Source of the DNA: an uncultured Prosthecobacter sp.
Lineage (GTDB): Bacteria; Verrucomicrobiota; Verrucomicrobiia; Verrucomicrobiales; Verrucomicrobiaceae
Length of the DNA stretch: 25,052 nucleotides
Direction: 5' to 3'
NCBI GenBank assembly: GCA_947523045.1
Contig: CANNUR010000015.1
Location: forward strand, 1 to 25,052
Made by a program: the position numbers and the translations under genes. Below, piece by piece: positions 16,352 through 24,918 of the stretch (its first letter is position 1; every line of letters begins with the position of its first letter). The notes beneath the pieces are model-generated. The model saw only the letters and a program-made list of their open reading frames with translations. It made no database searches and had not been told where the DNA came from.

Positions 16352-17260
16352 CTACGCGGTCCAATTCAGCAGCAGCGCCGCTGCGGGCTCGGAGATGCGC
16401 ACGGCGCGGTTGCGGTTCAGGGCGACGTTCCAGTGATGGATGCCGATCACGGTTGGCTGGCCGTCCTCGTCCCAATAGAGCAGCGGCGCGCCGCTCTGGC
16501 CCTTGAAGGTCTCGACATCGTAGAGCAGGAAATCGCCGGAGACGCCGGTGAGCACGCCGGCATCGACGAGAAAGCTGTCCCAGGGATCCACCGGAAACCC
16601 GGCGACGCTGACCGCCAGTCGCCGGGCCTGGATGTCGCGCAGGCGGGCGCTGTCGTAGCAGGCGTAGCGCAGCGGCGCGGTGAACGGCGCCAGTGATTCC
16701 GCCACGCGCACCACGCCCATGTCGCCCGCCTCGCGTTGCACGGGGGTCGCGCCGTGAATCCATTCCGTGGTGCTGTTCCAGTAGATGGCGGGCACGCGTT
16801 GCGGCAGGCCCGACCGACTGCCGCCCAGGCTGACATGGATCTCGCACATCCAGCCGCCATCATGGACGCAGTGCCCGGCGGTGATGATCGTTTTGTCGCC
16901 AATCACCCAGCCGGAACCCACCTTGCGCGCGCCATTCGGTCCAACCAGATCCAACTGCACATGCGCCGACCACGGAAAGTCGCCTGGCCGGGCCACACTC
17001 GACAGCGAGGCGCTCAGGTCCGCGAAAGCGGCGGTGCGGACATCGCGGGCGGCGGGCTCCAGACCGCCTCCAGGCAATGGTGCGACAGCGGGTGCCGCGA
17101 TCGGAGCCCCCTGCCCTGCCAGCAAGGCGTCGCTGCGAAAGTTCGCCGGCAGCGCTGCCAGTTTCAGGCCTTCGTTGCCGCGCGGCCGCCAGCGCGCTGC
17201 GGCGGACTTGGCGGCTTTAGCGACCTTGGCCGCGGTTGGTGGGGTGGGATTTTTGGCCAT
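16352..17260 (-). CDS. Trypsin-like (S1/V8-type) serine peptidase without a signal peptide
   Basis: This 302-residue protein contains a complete serine protease triad: His130 in ITAGHCV, Asp180 in EAGDMGVVRV and Ser246 in KGQSGAPLL. The short core and spacing resemble glutamyl endopeptidase/V8-like bacterial S1 enzymes. Two cysteines near the active-site His (131, 139) could form a disulfide. The N-terminal ~28 residues are rich in Ala, Lys and Pro (MAKNPTPPTAAKVAKAAKSA) and do not look like a Sec or Tat signal, though S1B enzymes normally act outside the cytoplasm. Residues 30-90 could be a propeptide. The gene lies 59 bases after a lipoprotein gene and 59 before the short PSD1 gene, so it may share their transcript. 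The protease assignment is sure; location and target are unknown. Confidence 0.88.
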   Translation of the reverse strand: MAKNPTPPTAAKVAKAAKSAAARWRPRGNEGLKLAALPANFRSDALLAGQGAPIAAPAVAPLPGGGLEPAARDVRTAAFADLSASLSSVARPGDFPWSAHVQLDLVGPNGARKVGSGWVIGDKTIITAGHCVHDGGWMCEIHVSLGGSRSGLPQRVPAIYWNSTTEWIHGATPVQREAGDMGVVRVAESLAPFTAPLRYACYDSARLRDIQARRLAVSVAGFPVDPWDSFLVDAGVLTGVSGDFLLYDVETFKGQSGAPLLYWDEDGQPTVIGIHHWNVALNRNRAVRISEPAAALLLNWTA

Positions 17261-17319
17261 GATCCGGTTCTCGGGTGAGAGGTTGCCTGGTTCTCAAAGT
17301 GGCTGCGAGGGCACGGGCG

Positions 17320-18540
17320 TCATTCCTGGGGCAGATCGACGGTGCCTTGGAACTTGAGCTGTTTGGACGTTCCCGGGGGCGGATCCAGTTCACCCGACTG
17401 CGGTCCGGTGGCAGGGCCCGCCCCCCCGGCTGCGGTCTTTGTGCTGGGCGTTTCTGACAGATTGCTAGGCGGCGCCGGAGCCGATTGCATGCCGGCCAGG
17501 GCCGCCTGTTCCTTGAGCAACTGCTGCTGGGCCTTGAGATGCGCCGTCTGCGCATCGAGCAACCCCTTCTCCGCCGCCAGCTCCGATTTCTCCCGGTTGA
17601 CGTTGACATTCACCAGGGTGGGCACGGCCGAGGCCACGGTGCTGGTCACCGTTTTCAGCAGGCCGGTGAAGGCCTTGACCGGGCTGGGGCGATCAATGGT
17701 GAACCCCGACGGCATGCCATCGACCAGGGTCAGCACGGTTGTGCTCGCCACCAGCGGTGCGCGGCGAAACGGGAAGTGGGCGACGATGTCGGGATTCGGC
17801 ACCGTGACCGTCTTGCGGCTGATCAGGTTGAGCCGGGCGACTTCAAAACGCAGTTCCACGGCTGTGGGTGGATGAAACAACACCCCATCGCGCTGCAGGA
17901 CCTCGATCTGCGCTAGGTCGGCCTGGGCCACGGTCTTGCCTCCGACCGCCAGCGACGAGCCCACGCAGCTCATCGATCCCGAGGCCGGGGGGCAAATCTG
18001 CACGTCCACACCATGCTCGCGGAGTCTGGCCAGCACCCGCTCGCGCTCGTTCGCATCAAAAGGATCCAGGGTGTAGGAAAACGGCGGCATGGCCGCCAGC
18101 GCCGCCTTGAGGTCCGCGCTCTGCGCACCGCCACCGGCAATCTTGAAGACGCTGATCGTCGTGTCGACCAGATCGGTGATGATGCCCGGTGTCTGGTCGG
18201 TCGTGTTCAGCTCGACGTTGGTGAGCAGGCCCTTGGCGTTCAGCGTGATCGGCTTGGCGGTTTTGTCGTCGTACAACGGCTGCTTGATCCAAGCCAGATG
18301 GTAGTCGCGCCGGGAATCGGCGACGATTTCCGGCTTGACGGTAATCTCGTAACCGGTGGGATCGGCCGAACTGGGCCCCCCCTGGATCGTCAGCAAGGCC
18401 TTGGGCAGTTTGTACCAGAGGCCGATGCGGTCGTGTTTTTCCGGATGATGGGGATCGACCGCGGTCGAGCGGAAGGACGAACAGCCTGGCAGCAGCGCTG
18501 TCAGTAGGAGAAGGCCGGTGAGGTTGAGTAGGGAGCGCAT
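17320..18540 (-). CDS. Uncharacterised lipoprotein with C-terminal coiled coil
   Basis: I do not recognise the family. The 406-residue product opens with a lipoprotein signal MRSLLNLTGLLLLTALLPGC; the lipobox LLPGC puts the lipidated Cys at position 20, so it is probably anchored in a membrane facing the periplasm. The next ~270 residues are a mixed alpha/beta region with phrases such as DRIGLWYKLPKALLTIQG and GVLFHPPTAVELRFEVAR. Residues about 318-352 form a likely coiled coil (KSELAAEKGLLDAQTAHLKA and on), followed by a Pro/Gly/Thr/Ser-rich disordered tail. The coiled coil suggests assembly or partner binding. It is the first gene of the run leading to the serine protease, and a palindrome overlaps its likely promoter region. 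A guess that the protease and lipoprotein act together rests only on adjacency. Confidence 0.8.
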   Translation of the reverse strand: MRSLLNLTGLLLLTALLPGCSSFRSTAVDPHHPEKHDRIGLWYKLPKALLTIQGGPSSADPTGYEITVKPEIVADSRRDYHLAWIKQPLYDDKTAKPITLNAKGLLTNVELNTTDQTPGIITDLVDTTISVFKIAGGGAQSADLKAALAAMPPFSYTLDPFDANERERVLARLREHGVDVQICPPASGSMSCVGSSLAVGGKTVAQADLAQIEVLQRDGVLFHPPTAVELRFEVARLNLISRKTVTVPNPDIVAHFPFRRAPLVASTTVLTLVDGMPSGFTIDRPSPVKAFTGLLKTVTSTVASAVPTLVNVNVNREKSELAAEKGLLDAQTAHLKAQQQLLKEQAALAGMQSAPAPPSNLSETPSTKTAAGGAGPATGPQSGELDPPPGTSKQLKFQGTVDLPQE

Positions 18541-18577
18541 GGCAAAACCTTTTTCGATTTAAGGATTTTGCGCAGAA

Positions 18578-18600
18578 TAGGCAGGCGCGACGCTTGCCTA
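18578..18600. promoter_or_regulatory. Palindrome TAGGCA-N11-TGCCTA upstream of lipoprotein gene, possible operator
   Basis: A 6-bp inverted repeat, TAGGCA (18578-18583) and TGCCTA (18595-18600), lies 38-60 bases upstream of ATG 18540. On the minus strand a TATTCT sequence overlapping the inner arm could serve as a -10 box. Size and spacing suit a dimeric repressor site, but there is only one copy. Confidence 0.35.
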
Positions 18601-18705
18601 CAATCTTTTTCGTTAGTCCGGATTCGGATTATTTCGGCTTGGGCATCCAGGCGCGAGCCCGCCCCCAAACGTCCCCACTGCCCCGCGTCTGGCTTCTGGC
18701 TGAGT

Positions 18706-18760
18706 CGTGAGCTCCCACACTCACGCTCGCCGGCCCTCCAGGCCAGCGTCGCCTAGACGC
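18706..18760. other. Three consecutive hairpins in the 3' flank of the small exported-protein gene
   Basis: Three hairpins stand nearly end to end: CGTGAG/CTCACG (18706-18725, 8-nt loop), GGCC/GGCC (18732-18744, 5-nt loop) and GCGTC/GACGC (18746-18760, 5-nt loop). They begin about 25 bases after the stop of the minus-strand gene at 18785. No T run follows, so classical termination is unsupported; an mRNA 3'-end protector or structured RNA is possible. The remainder of 18541-18784 shows no gene. Confidence 0.4.
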
Positions 18761-18784
18761 AAGCTTCCCTACTCAGATCGTCGT

Positions 18785-19159
18785 TCAAGGCGTCGGATCG
18801 ACTCCAGACAGGGCTCGCAGCACGATTTGATTGTAGGCCCGCGCGAAGGCGACCGCCTGCTGATAGCTGCTGCGCTCTGCCTCCGGACGAAAGGCGTCCG
18901 TGCCCTCATTCAGGATGACGATGGGGATCGTATGGGCCTGCTGTGGTTCCTCTACTCCTGGCACGAACCGTGCATAGCCGTCGATCCCGAGAAAATGCAA
19001 GTCCCCTGCCCTTCGGGATTGTTGGTAGCGCTGGTCCGGACTCTGCCCTTGCCACTGCAGCGACTGCGGATCCGCAGCAAGCGTGGGTTTCACCGGTGGA
19101 CTGCTGCATTGCACTCCGCCGAGGGCAGCCAGAAGGAAAAACACTCTCGTGAAGTTCAT
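18785..19159 (-). CDS. Small exported protein of unknown function
   Basis: This 124-residue product starts MNFTRVFFLLAALGGVQCSS, a signal peptide. Cys18 is preceded by GVQ, an atypical lipobox (Gln at -1), so it may or may not be lipidated. The mature part is polar and unrecognised: a linker with PQSLQWQGQSPDQRYQQSRR, a strand pair around GDLHFLGIDGYARFVPGV and TIPIVILNEG, then a helix AERSSYQQAVAFARAYNQIV. ATG 19159 is preferred over an in-frame start nine codons upstream because it begins the signal peptide. The comM terminator lies just upstream, so it probably has its own promoter in 19160-19205, where I see no clear boxes. A real gene is likely from the coherent signal sequence and low reading-frame shadowing. 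Confidence 0.65.
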   Translation of the reverse strand: MNFTRVFFLLAALGGVQCSSPPVKPTLAADPQSLQWQGQSPDQRYQQSRRAGDLHFLGIDGYARFVPGVEEPQQAHTIPIVILNEGTDAFRPEAERSSYQQAVAFARAYNQIVLRALSGVDPTP

Positions 19160-19205
19160 AGATTCCGATTTTCCACACCTACCCATTTGCTTTGATCACA
19201 TTCCC

Positions 19206-19225
19206 AAAAATGGGGCCCCTGCCCC
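19206..19225 (-). terminator. Rho-independent terminator directly after comM
   Basis: On the minus strand GGGGC pairs with GCCCC around AGGG, followed by ATTTTT. The stem starts on the base after the comM stop codon. It would end the esterase-amidohydrolase-comM unit. Confidence 0.75.
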
Positions 19226-20761
19226 TCAGCTCCACAGATTCCGATCGAGCGTGCGGTAGTTGACGGCTTCGAGCACGGAGTCGGCGTCGATGCGGTCGAG
19301 GCCTTTCAAATCGGCGAGGGTGCGGGCGACCTTGAGGATGCGGTCGTGGGCGCGGGCGCTGAAGTTCAGCTCGCCCATCTGGTGCTCGAGGAAGGCGGCG
19401 CCCTCGGCGTCGAGTTCGCAGTGCTTCTTGATCAGCCGCGGGGTCATGTGGCTGTTCGTGTGGATGCCGCGGCTGCTGCGGAAGCGCGCGGCCTGGACGG
19501 CGCGCGCCTGTTCGACGCGGGCGCGGATGGCCGCCGAGGTCTCGCCGGGAGCGGCGCTGGCGAGTGCGCGCGGATCGACGCGCGGCACCTCGAGATGCAG
19601 GTCGATGCGATCGAGCAGCGGCCCGCTGATGCGCTGGCGGTACTTCTGCACGACCACGCCGCTGCAGCGGCAGGCGCGCTGGGGATCGCCATGGTAGCCG
19701 CAGGGACAGGGATTCATGGCGGCGACGAGCATGAAGCTTGCGGGAAAGGTGACGCTGCCGGCGGCGCGCGAGATCGTCACGCGCCCGTCCTCCAGCGGTT
19801 GGCGCAGCACCTCGAGCGTGCTGCGGCGGAACTCGGGCAGTTCATCGAGAAAGAGCACGCCGTGGTGGGCGAGGCTGACCTCGCCCGGCCCGGGGTTGCT
19901 GCCGCCGCCGAGCAGGCCGGCATCGCTGATCGTGTGGTGCGGCGGTCGAAACGGCCGGGTGGCGACAAACGAACGGCCCTCGCCGAGCAGGCCGGCGGCG
20001 CTATGGATCTTCGTCGTCTCGATCGCCTCCTCCTCGTCCATGCCCGGCATGATGGTGGCGATGCGTTTGGCAATCATGCTCTTGCCGGTGCCGGGCGGGC
20101 CGACCATGAGCAGATTGTGCCCGCCCGCGACGGCGACCTCGACCGCGCGCCGGGCGTCGTGCTGGCCCTTCACATCGGCGAAGTCGGTGTCGTACACCGC
20201 CGCCGCCGCCAAGCTCTCGGCCGCGCGGCAGGGTTCGGGTGGCAGATCGATGTCGCCCTTCAGGTAATCGACCACCTCGCGCAGGTGGGCGACGCCGACG
20301 ATGTCGATGCCGGCCACGACGCTGGCCTCGGCGGCGGCGCGTTTCGGCACGAGCAGGCGGCGGCGACCGCGGGCGCGAGCTTCCAGGGCCACCGCCAGCA
20401 AACCGCGCACCGGGCGCAGGGCGCCGTCGAGGGCGAGTTCGCCGATCATCGCCGTTTCCGCGAGGATGGCGATGGGGATCTTCACCCGGTGGGCGATGAG
20501 CGAGACCGCGATGGGCAGGTCAAAACCCGAGCCCTCCTTGCGCAGATCGGCCGGGGCGAGGTTCACCGTGGTGACGCCTTCGTTCATCGCATAGCCGCAG
20601 GAGGCGATGGCGGCGGCGACGCGTTCGCGGCTCTCGCGCACCGCGACGTCGGGCAGGCCGACGATGCAGATCTTCGGAGTGCCACCGCCGTCGTGGGATT
20701 CGATCTCGACCTCGACCGCATTGACGCCGGCGAGGGTGGCGGAATAGGTGCGGGCAACCAT
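19226..20761 (-). CDS. comM: YifB/ComM family Mg-chelatase-like AAA+ ATPase
   Basis: This 511-residue protein is the bacterial ComM/YifB helicase, which in naturally competent species drives branch migration during integration of incoming DNA; the family is also widespread in species not known to be competent. The N-terminal domain (about 1-170) has [30 protein letters not shown] and [14 protein letters not shown]. The AAA+ core has Walker A GPPGTGKS (221-228) and Walker [12 protein letters not shown] (from 301). The Cys cluster [17 protein letters not shown] (Cys352, 354, 364, 366) and [12 protein letters not shown] are typical. The C-terminal Mg-chelatase domain includes [24 protein letters not shown] 20761 is chosen because the family starts at MVARTYS and an AGGA lies about 10 bases upstream; the frame extends 12 codons further without support. 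The gene follows the amidohydrolase gene by 46 bases. Confidence 0.95.
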   Translation of the reverse strand: MVARTYSATLAGVNAVEVEIESHDGGGTPKICIVGLPDVAVRESRERVAAAIASCGYAMNEGVTTVNLAPADLRKEGSGFDLPIAVSLIAHRVKIPIAILAETAMIGELALDGALRPVRGLLAVALEARARGRRRLLVPKRAAAEASVVAGIDIVGVAHLREVVDYLKGDIDLPPEPCRAAESLAAAAVYDTDFADVKGQHDARRAVEVAVAGGHNLLMVGPPGTGKSMIAKRIATIMPGMDEEEAIETTKIHSAAGLLGEGRSFVATRPFRPPHHTISDAGLLGGGSNPGPGEVSLAHHGVLFLDELPEFRRSTLEVLRQPLEDGRVTISRAAGSVTFPASFMLVAAMNPCPCGYHGDPQRACRCSGVVVQKYRQRISGPLLDRIDLHLEVPRVDPRALASAAPGETSAAIRARVEQARAVQAARFRSSRGIHTNSHMTPRLIKKHCELDAEGAAFLEHQMGELNFSARAHDRILKVARTLADLKGLDRIDADSVLEAVNYRTLDRNLWS

Positions 20762-20807
20762 GCGCCACCATCCTAGAGGAAAGGCGCAAACTGGCAAGCC
20801 GGAATCC

Positions 20808-22514
20808 CTATTTGACTTCGTGGATGAGTCGGCCGCCCAGCCAGGTCTTCAACACCCGGGTCTGCGGCAGGTCGTCGAGCGGGCAGAGCAGGGGATCGCG
20901 GTCGACCAGAATCACATCGGCGAACTTGCCGGGCTCGATGGCGCCGGTGTCCTTCTCGAGCTTGAGCAGCCAAGCATTGTTCGTCGTGTACAGGCGCAGG
21001 GCCTGCTCGCGCGTGAGCGCATGCTCGGGATGGACCGGCTGCTCGAGGCCGCGCGCCTTGCGGCTGATCGCTGTCCACAGGCCGAGCCAGGGGTTGTAGG
21101 GATTGATGCTGCGCAGCGAGCCGATCTTCTGCATGTGATCGCTGCCGCCACCGACGACGAGGCCCTGCTCAAAGCACGTACGCAGGGGTTGGAACAGAGC
21201 CATGCGTTCGTCGCCGAAGTGATGCGTCAGGGTGCGGCCGTCGAGGTGCAGCCAGATCGGCTGCAGGTCGACGCAGACCCCGAGGCGGGCGGCCTTGGCG
21301 ATCGATTCCGGACTCATGAAGTTGCAGTGGGTGATGCAACTGCGGCTGTCGCGGATGGGGAAGTCGCGGTTGACCTCCTCATAGGTGTCGACCAGCAGGC
21401 GCACGGCGCCGTCGCCAACCGAGTGGGCGGTGAACTGCAGGCCGGCGCCGGCGATCTTGGCGACGAGCTGGCGCAGGCGGTCGGCGGGAATCTTCTGTTC
21501 GCCGCGGTAGGCGGGATCGCGGATGCCGTAGGCGTCGCTGACGCCCCAAGGCAGGCCCATGAGGGCGCTGCCGGTGAGCATGCCGCCGTCGAGGAAGACC
21601 TTGGTGCCGATGATCTGGAGCAGGGGATCCGGGCGGGTGAGGGGATGCTGGAGGATTTCCTCGACCGCCCGCTCCGTGGCGGGCCAGAGGCCGAGCGGGC
21701 TGAAGCTGGCCGACAGGCGCAGGCGCACCGGCAGTTCCCCGGCGTCGCGCATCTTCTGGTACAGCTTCATCGCCGAGGCCCCGGCGCCACGGTCGGCAAC
21801 CGTGGTGAGACCGACTGCGCTGTAGTCGCGGAACAGCTCCAGGGTGCGCCGGTAGGTGTCCTCCTCGGTGGGAGATTTGCGCTTGACCGGCGCCTTCAGG
21901 CCCGGGCTGTAGCCGCGCAGCAGACCGGTGGGTTCGCCGCTGGCATCGGTCTCGATCTTGCCGGGGTGACCCTCGGGCAGGCGGAAGTCGCGGTCGATGC
22001 CGGCGAGCTTCAAGGCCAGGCTGTTGAGCATGGAATCCGGGCCGGTGGAAAACACGACCGGATTCGCCGGCGCGGCGGCATCGAGTTCGGCGCGGGTCGG
22101 ATAGCGCTTTTCCTCCAGGCGGGTGATGAAGACCTGGCGCAGCGACAGCAGATCGCCGGGCTGACTGACGGCGGCGCGCGCCTTGAAGTAGGCGAGCACG
22201 TCGGCGATGCGGTGCATGTCGGGCAGTTCGTGGTCGAACTCGGTCATCGCCGCGCCGGGATGCACGTGGGAATCCATCAGCCCGGGCATGAGGGTGCGAC
22301 CGCCGAGATCGAGCAACTGGGTGGTATCGCCCTTGAGTGCGAGCACCTCGTCATTGGCACCAACGGCGGTGATGCGGCCGGCCTCGATGGCGACCGCCTC
22401 GGCGACGCGCGACTGCGGGTCGAGGGTGAGGACGCGGCCGTGGTGCAGGATGAGGTCGGGCGCGGCGTCGAGGCCGGCGGTCGCGGCGAGCAGCAGGAGG
22501 AGCGGGCGGTGCAT
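20808..22514 (-). CDS. Exported amidohydrolase (YtcJ-like) family protein
   Basis: This 568-residue metal-dependent hydrolase has a signal peptide ([19 protein letters not shown]), so it probably acts in the periplasm. Family motifs: [11 protein letters not shown] with metal ligands His83 and His85; TKVFLDGG with Lys305, a candidate carbamylated lysine; [10 protein letters not shown] (His364); CITHCNF (His396); and GGGSDH with catalytic Asp459. The C-terminal [17 protein letters not shown] restores the small beta-sandwich typical of the superfamily. YtcJ/NfdA-like enzymes hydrolyse amide or formamide bonds; the substrate cannot be inferred. ATG 22514 is preferred because the signal peptide begins there. 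It lies 41 bases after the esterase gene and 46 before comM, consistent with one transcript. Confidence 0.88.
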   Translation of the reverse strand: MHRPLLLLLAATAGLDAAPDLILHHGRVLTLDPQSRVAEAVAIEAGRITAVGANDEVLALKGDTTQLLDLGGRTLMPGLMDSHVHPGAAMTEFDHELPDMHRIADVLAYFKARAAVSQPGDLLSLRQVFITRLEEKRYPTRAELDAAAPANPVVFSTGPDSMLNSLALKLAGIDRDFRLPEGHPGKIETDASGEPTGLLRGYSPGLKAPVKRKSPTEEDTYRRTLELFRDYSAVGLTTVADRGAGASAMKLYQKMRDAGELPVRLRLSASFSPLGLWPATERAVEEILQHPLTRPDPLLQIIGTKVFLDGGMLTGSALMGLPWGVSDAYGIRDPAYRGEQKIPADRLRQLVAKIAGAGLQFTAHSVGDGAVRLLVDTYEEVNRDFPIRDSRSCITHCNFMSPESIAKAARLGVCVDLQPIWLHLDGRTLTHHFGDERMALFQPLRTCFEQGLVVGGGSDHMQKIGSLRSINPYNPWLGLWTAISRKARGLEQPVHPEHALTREQALRLYTTNNAWLLKLEKDTGAIEPGKFADVILVDRDPLLCPLDDLPQTRVLKTWLGGRLIHEVK

Positions 22515-22555
22515 GGCCAAACCAACGCGCCAGCGGCGGTCTTTCCTGCCGGCAC

Positions 22556-23470
22556 TCAACGCCGGGACGGTTCAGCGAGCACGCGCGCCAGCCAGTCGCG
22601 CAGTTGCCGGCGCTCGGGCAGGTCGCGCAGCACCCAGGCATCGCTGTGGTTGCGGAAGGGCAGGGGGACAAAGGTCCAGTCGCCCTCGACGCCGCTGGCA
22701 CGCAGCCAGGCCTCGGTCGCGGCGGTGCCACCCGCCTCTTGTATGATGAACTGCGGCCGGCCGCGCAGGCGCGCCAGCCGCTGCAGGGCCGCGGCGCGGT
22801 CGGAGTCCGGGTAGGGCCAGGTGCGCACGCCATCGTAGTGGCTGTGACAGAGGAAGGCGCGCCAGAGACCGGCGATGGTGTCGTCGTGCAGGCCGAGGTG
22901 GTTGCAGGCGATGCTGCCGCGCGAGAAACCGCAGAGCACCACGCGCTCGGGATCGCCGCCAAAGCGTGTGCAGACCTCGCGCACCGCCTCGATGCAGTAG
23001 CGTTTCGAGGCTTCCAGATCGCCCCACCAGCGGGTCGCCGGTCGCCAGCCCTGCGGCCCCGCTTCGACAAACGGCAGGCAGAGCCAGAGAAAACCGCGCC
23101 CGCCGCTGGCCCCGTAGCCAAGGCGGCAGCCCTCGGGCAGGCCGTCGCAGGTGTCGCCATAAGCATTGCGGTAGCCGCCGTTGCCGGGCCACTCGACCAG
23201 CACCGGCAGGCGGGCGTCTGGGCGCCAGTCGGTTGGCAGGTAGAGCGTGTGGCGAACGCCGCTGTTCTGCCAGCCCGGGGCTTGTTGCCAGACTCGGCGA
23301 CCCGCCGCCGGTTTGGCCTGCTCGACCGCCGGCACCACGAGGTCGGGGGCGACGCTGGCAAGGTCGGGCAGGGGGGCGGTCTGGGCGGACAGGGGAGCGG
23401 TGGCGAAGAGCCAGGCGAGTGCGGGCAGCCCGCGACACGGCCTAACGAGGGAGAGTAAAAAGCGGTGCAT
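22556..23470 (-). CDS. Secreted alpha/beta hydrolase (esterase-like)
   Basis: This 304-residue protein has a long signal peptide (MHRFLLSLVRPCRGLPALAW, then LFATAPLSAQ; cleavage near 30). The alpha/beta hydrolase nucleophile elbow is VVLCGFSRGSIA (Ser183). A likely catalytic His is His275 in FRNHSDAWVL, the equivalent of the usual NHxD pattern. An oxyanion-side strand reads LPVLVEWPGNGGYRN. It resembles the PHB depolymerase/feruloyl esterase-like exported group, but the substrate is not evident. Several cysteines (108, 115, 159, 167, 180) could form disulfides in the periplasm. ATG 23470 is chosen over TTG 23491. It is the first gene of the unit that continues into the amidohydrolase and comM, and is divergent from the porin gene. 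Confidence 0.85.
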   Translation of the reverse strand: MHRFLLSLVRPCRGLPALAWLFATAPLSAQTAPLPDLASVAPDLVVPAVEQAKPAAGRRVWQQAPGWQNSGVRHTLYLPTDWRPDARLPVLVEWPGNGGYRNAYGDTCDGLPEGCRLGYGASGGRGFLWLCLPFVEAGPQGWRPATRWWGDLEASKRYCIEAVREVCTRFGGDPERVVLCGFSRGSIACNHLGLHDDTIAGLWRAFLCHSHYDGVRTWPYPDSDRAAALQRLARLRGRPQFIIQEAGGTAATEAWLRASGVEGDWTFVPLPFRNHSDAWVLRDLPERRQLRDWLARVLAEPSRR

Positions 23471-23535
23471 CGCAAAATAAGCACTGTCCAAAGCAGGATT
23501 TATTATTAATTTGCTGAAATTTGTCGATTCTTCTC
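23471..23535. promoter_or_regulatory. AT-rich divergent promoter region
   Basis: These 65 bases separate two divergent genes and are markedly AT-rich against their surroundings. A TATTAT box (23501-23506) could be the -10 of the porin; no good -35 is seen. On the minus strand AATAAT/TAATAA sequences in the same patch could serve the esterase gene. Neither gene has a clear Shine-Dalgarno site. Confidence 0.4.
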
Positions 23536-24903
23536 ATGATGCCCTCCCGACTCTCCCTCTGCCTTGGCGCCCTGCTGTCCCTGCCGGCGCTGCTGACCGC
23601 CCAGGAGCCGGCGGCGGATTCACCGCTCAAGCGCTGGTTCATGCAGGACTACATGCTTGGCGACTGGGGGGGGCTGCGCACCGACCTCGCCGACCAGGGC
23701 ATCGGCCTTGAGCTGTTTTATGTCGGCTCGGTGCCGAACAACATCTCCGGCGGCATCCGCCATGGCGCGATCTACCAGAGCGGCCTGCTGATGGCGCTCG
23801 ATCTTGACGCCGAGAAGCTGGTGGGCTGGGAAGGCGGATCCTTTCACACGGCCGCGGTCTGGCTCAACGGCCAGCCGTTCTCGGAGCAGTATGTCGGTGA
23901 CCTCAACAAGACGAACCTCGTCGATTTCCCGGCCGACTTCCGCCTCTGGCAGATGTACTTCAAGCAGGAGCTGTTCGACGGCAAGTTCTCGATCAAGGCG
24001 GGCATGATGAGCGTCGATCGCGACTTCATCCTGCCGGAGATGTACAACAGCCTGGCCTCGATCAACTTCCTCAACCAGACCTTCTTCTTCCCGACGCTGG
24101 CCTTCAATCTCTATGACATCCCCGGCTTCCCCAAGGGCTCGCACTCGCTGCCCTCGACGCCCTATGGCGTGCCGGCGGTGGTGATGAACTGGCAGCCGCT
24201 CGACTCGCTCTACCTGCGCGCCGGCATCTATGACGGCTTCCCCGATGAAACCGGCCCGGGCACGCGCATCCAACTGCACAGCCAGGAAGGCGCGCTCATG
24301 TACTACGAGCTTGGCCTGCGTCGCAACATGGCCGAGGGCGACACCGGCCTGCCGGGCAGCCTGAAGGTCGGCGGCTACTACCACACCGACGAGTTTTACG
24401 ATGTCTACGACACCATCGCCGCCCTCTTCCCCTTCGGCCTGAGCAACGGTCCGACGACGCACGACGGCAACTACGGCTTCTATTTGCTCGGCGAGCACAT
24501 GCTCTGGCGCGAAACCACCCACGAGGATCCGGCGCAGCAGGGCATCACCGGCTTCTTCCGCCTGAGCGCGGCGCCGCCGGACCGCAACCTCACCGAGTTC
24601 GGCGTCGACGGCGGCCTGGTCTTCAAGGGCCTCATCCCGGGACGCGACTACGACACGCTCGGCATCGCCGGCTCCTACCTGCGCATGAGCCGCGACGTCA
24701 AGCGCGCCATGGAGGACGTGAACAAGATCCTGCCGTTCTTCGAAGTCGTCGACTACGAGGCGGTGGTCGAACTCAGCTACAAGCTGCAACTGGCGGCCTG
24801 GTGGACGCTGTCGCCCAACCTGCAGTACGTCATGCATCCGGGCGGCTCCGGCGCCATCCCCAACGCCTGGGTGTTCAACATCCAGACGACCCTGCGCTTC
24901 TGA
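23536..24903 (+). CDS. OprB-type carbohydrate porin
   Basis: This 455-residue outer-membrane protein has a signal peptide (MMPSRLSLCLGALLSLPALL, then TAQ). The OprB hallmark MLGDWGGLRTDLADQGI follows at about 40-56. The rest is rich in alternating hydrophobic strands with aromatic girdles (LELFYVGSV, FSIKAGMMSVDRDF, VMNWQPLDSLYLRAGIYDGF, LKVGGYYHTDEFYDV), typical of a 16-strand beta barrel. It ends TTLRF, with the C-terminal Phe recognised by the BAM machinery. The family lets sugars diffuse across the outer membrane. Adjacent ATG codons at 23536 and 23539 are both possible starts; a TTG at 23521 would add five residues. No sugar-use genes are next to it in the window, so the substrate is open. 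The stop codon lies within a hairpin shared with the next gene. Confidence 0.9.
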   Translation: MMPSRLSLCLGALLSLPALLTAQEPAADSPLKRWFMQDYMLGDWGGLRTDLADQGIGLELFYVGSVPNNISGGIRHGAIYQSGLLMALDLDAEKLVGWEGGSFHTAAVWLNGQPFSEQYVGDLNKTNLVDFPADFRLWQMYFKQELFDGKFSIKAGMMSVDRDFILPEMYNSLASINFLNQTFFFPTLAFNLYDIPGFPKGSHSLPSTPYGVPAVVMNWQPLDSLYLRAGIYDGFPDETGPGTRIQLHSQEGALMYYELGLRRNMAEGDTGLPGSLKVGGYYHTDEFYDVYDTIAALFPFGLSNGPTTHDGNYGFYLLGEHMLWRETTHEDPAQQGITGFFRLSAAPPDRNLTEFGVDGGLVFKGLIPGRDYDTLGIAGSYLRMSRDVKRAMEDVNKILPFFEVVDYEAVVELSYKLQLAAWWTLSPNLQYVMHPGGSGAIPNAWVFNIQTTLRF

Positions 24904-24918
24904 GCCGGCAACGGCTCA
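24901..24918. terminator. Hairpin containing both stop codons of convergent genes
   Basis: TGAGCCG (24901-24907) and CGGCTCA (24912-24918) form a 7-bp stem with a GCAA (GNRA) tetraloop. The first TGA is the porin stop; the TGA on the other strand (24916-24918) is the stop of the next gene. It is symmetric and could stop transcription from both sides, but there is no T run, so bidirectional terminator is inference. Confidence 0.55.

Noticed and set aside
20748..22814. Long plus-strand open frame opposite the amidohydrolase gene
   Set aside because: It is a shadow of a gene with all superfamily metal ligands in order on the other strand.
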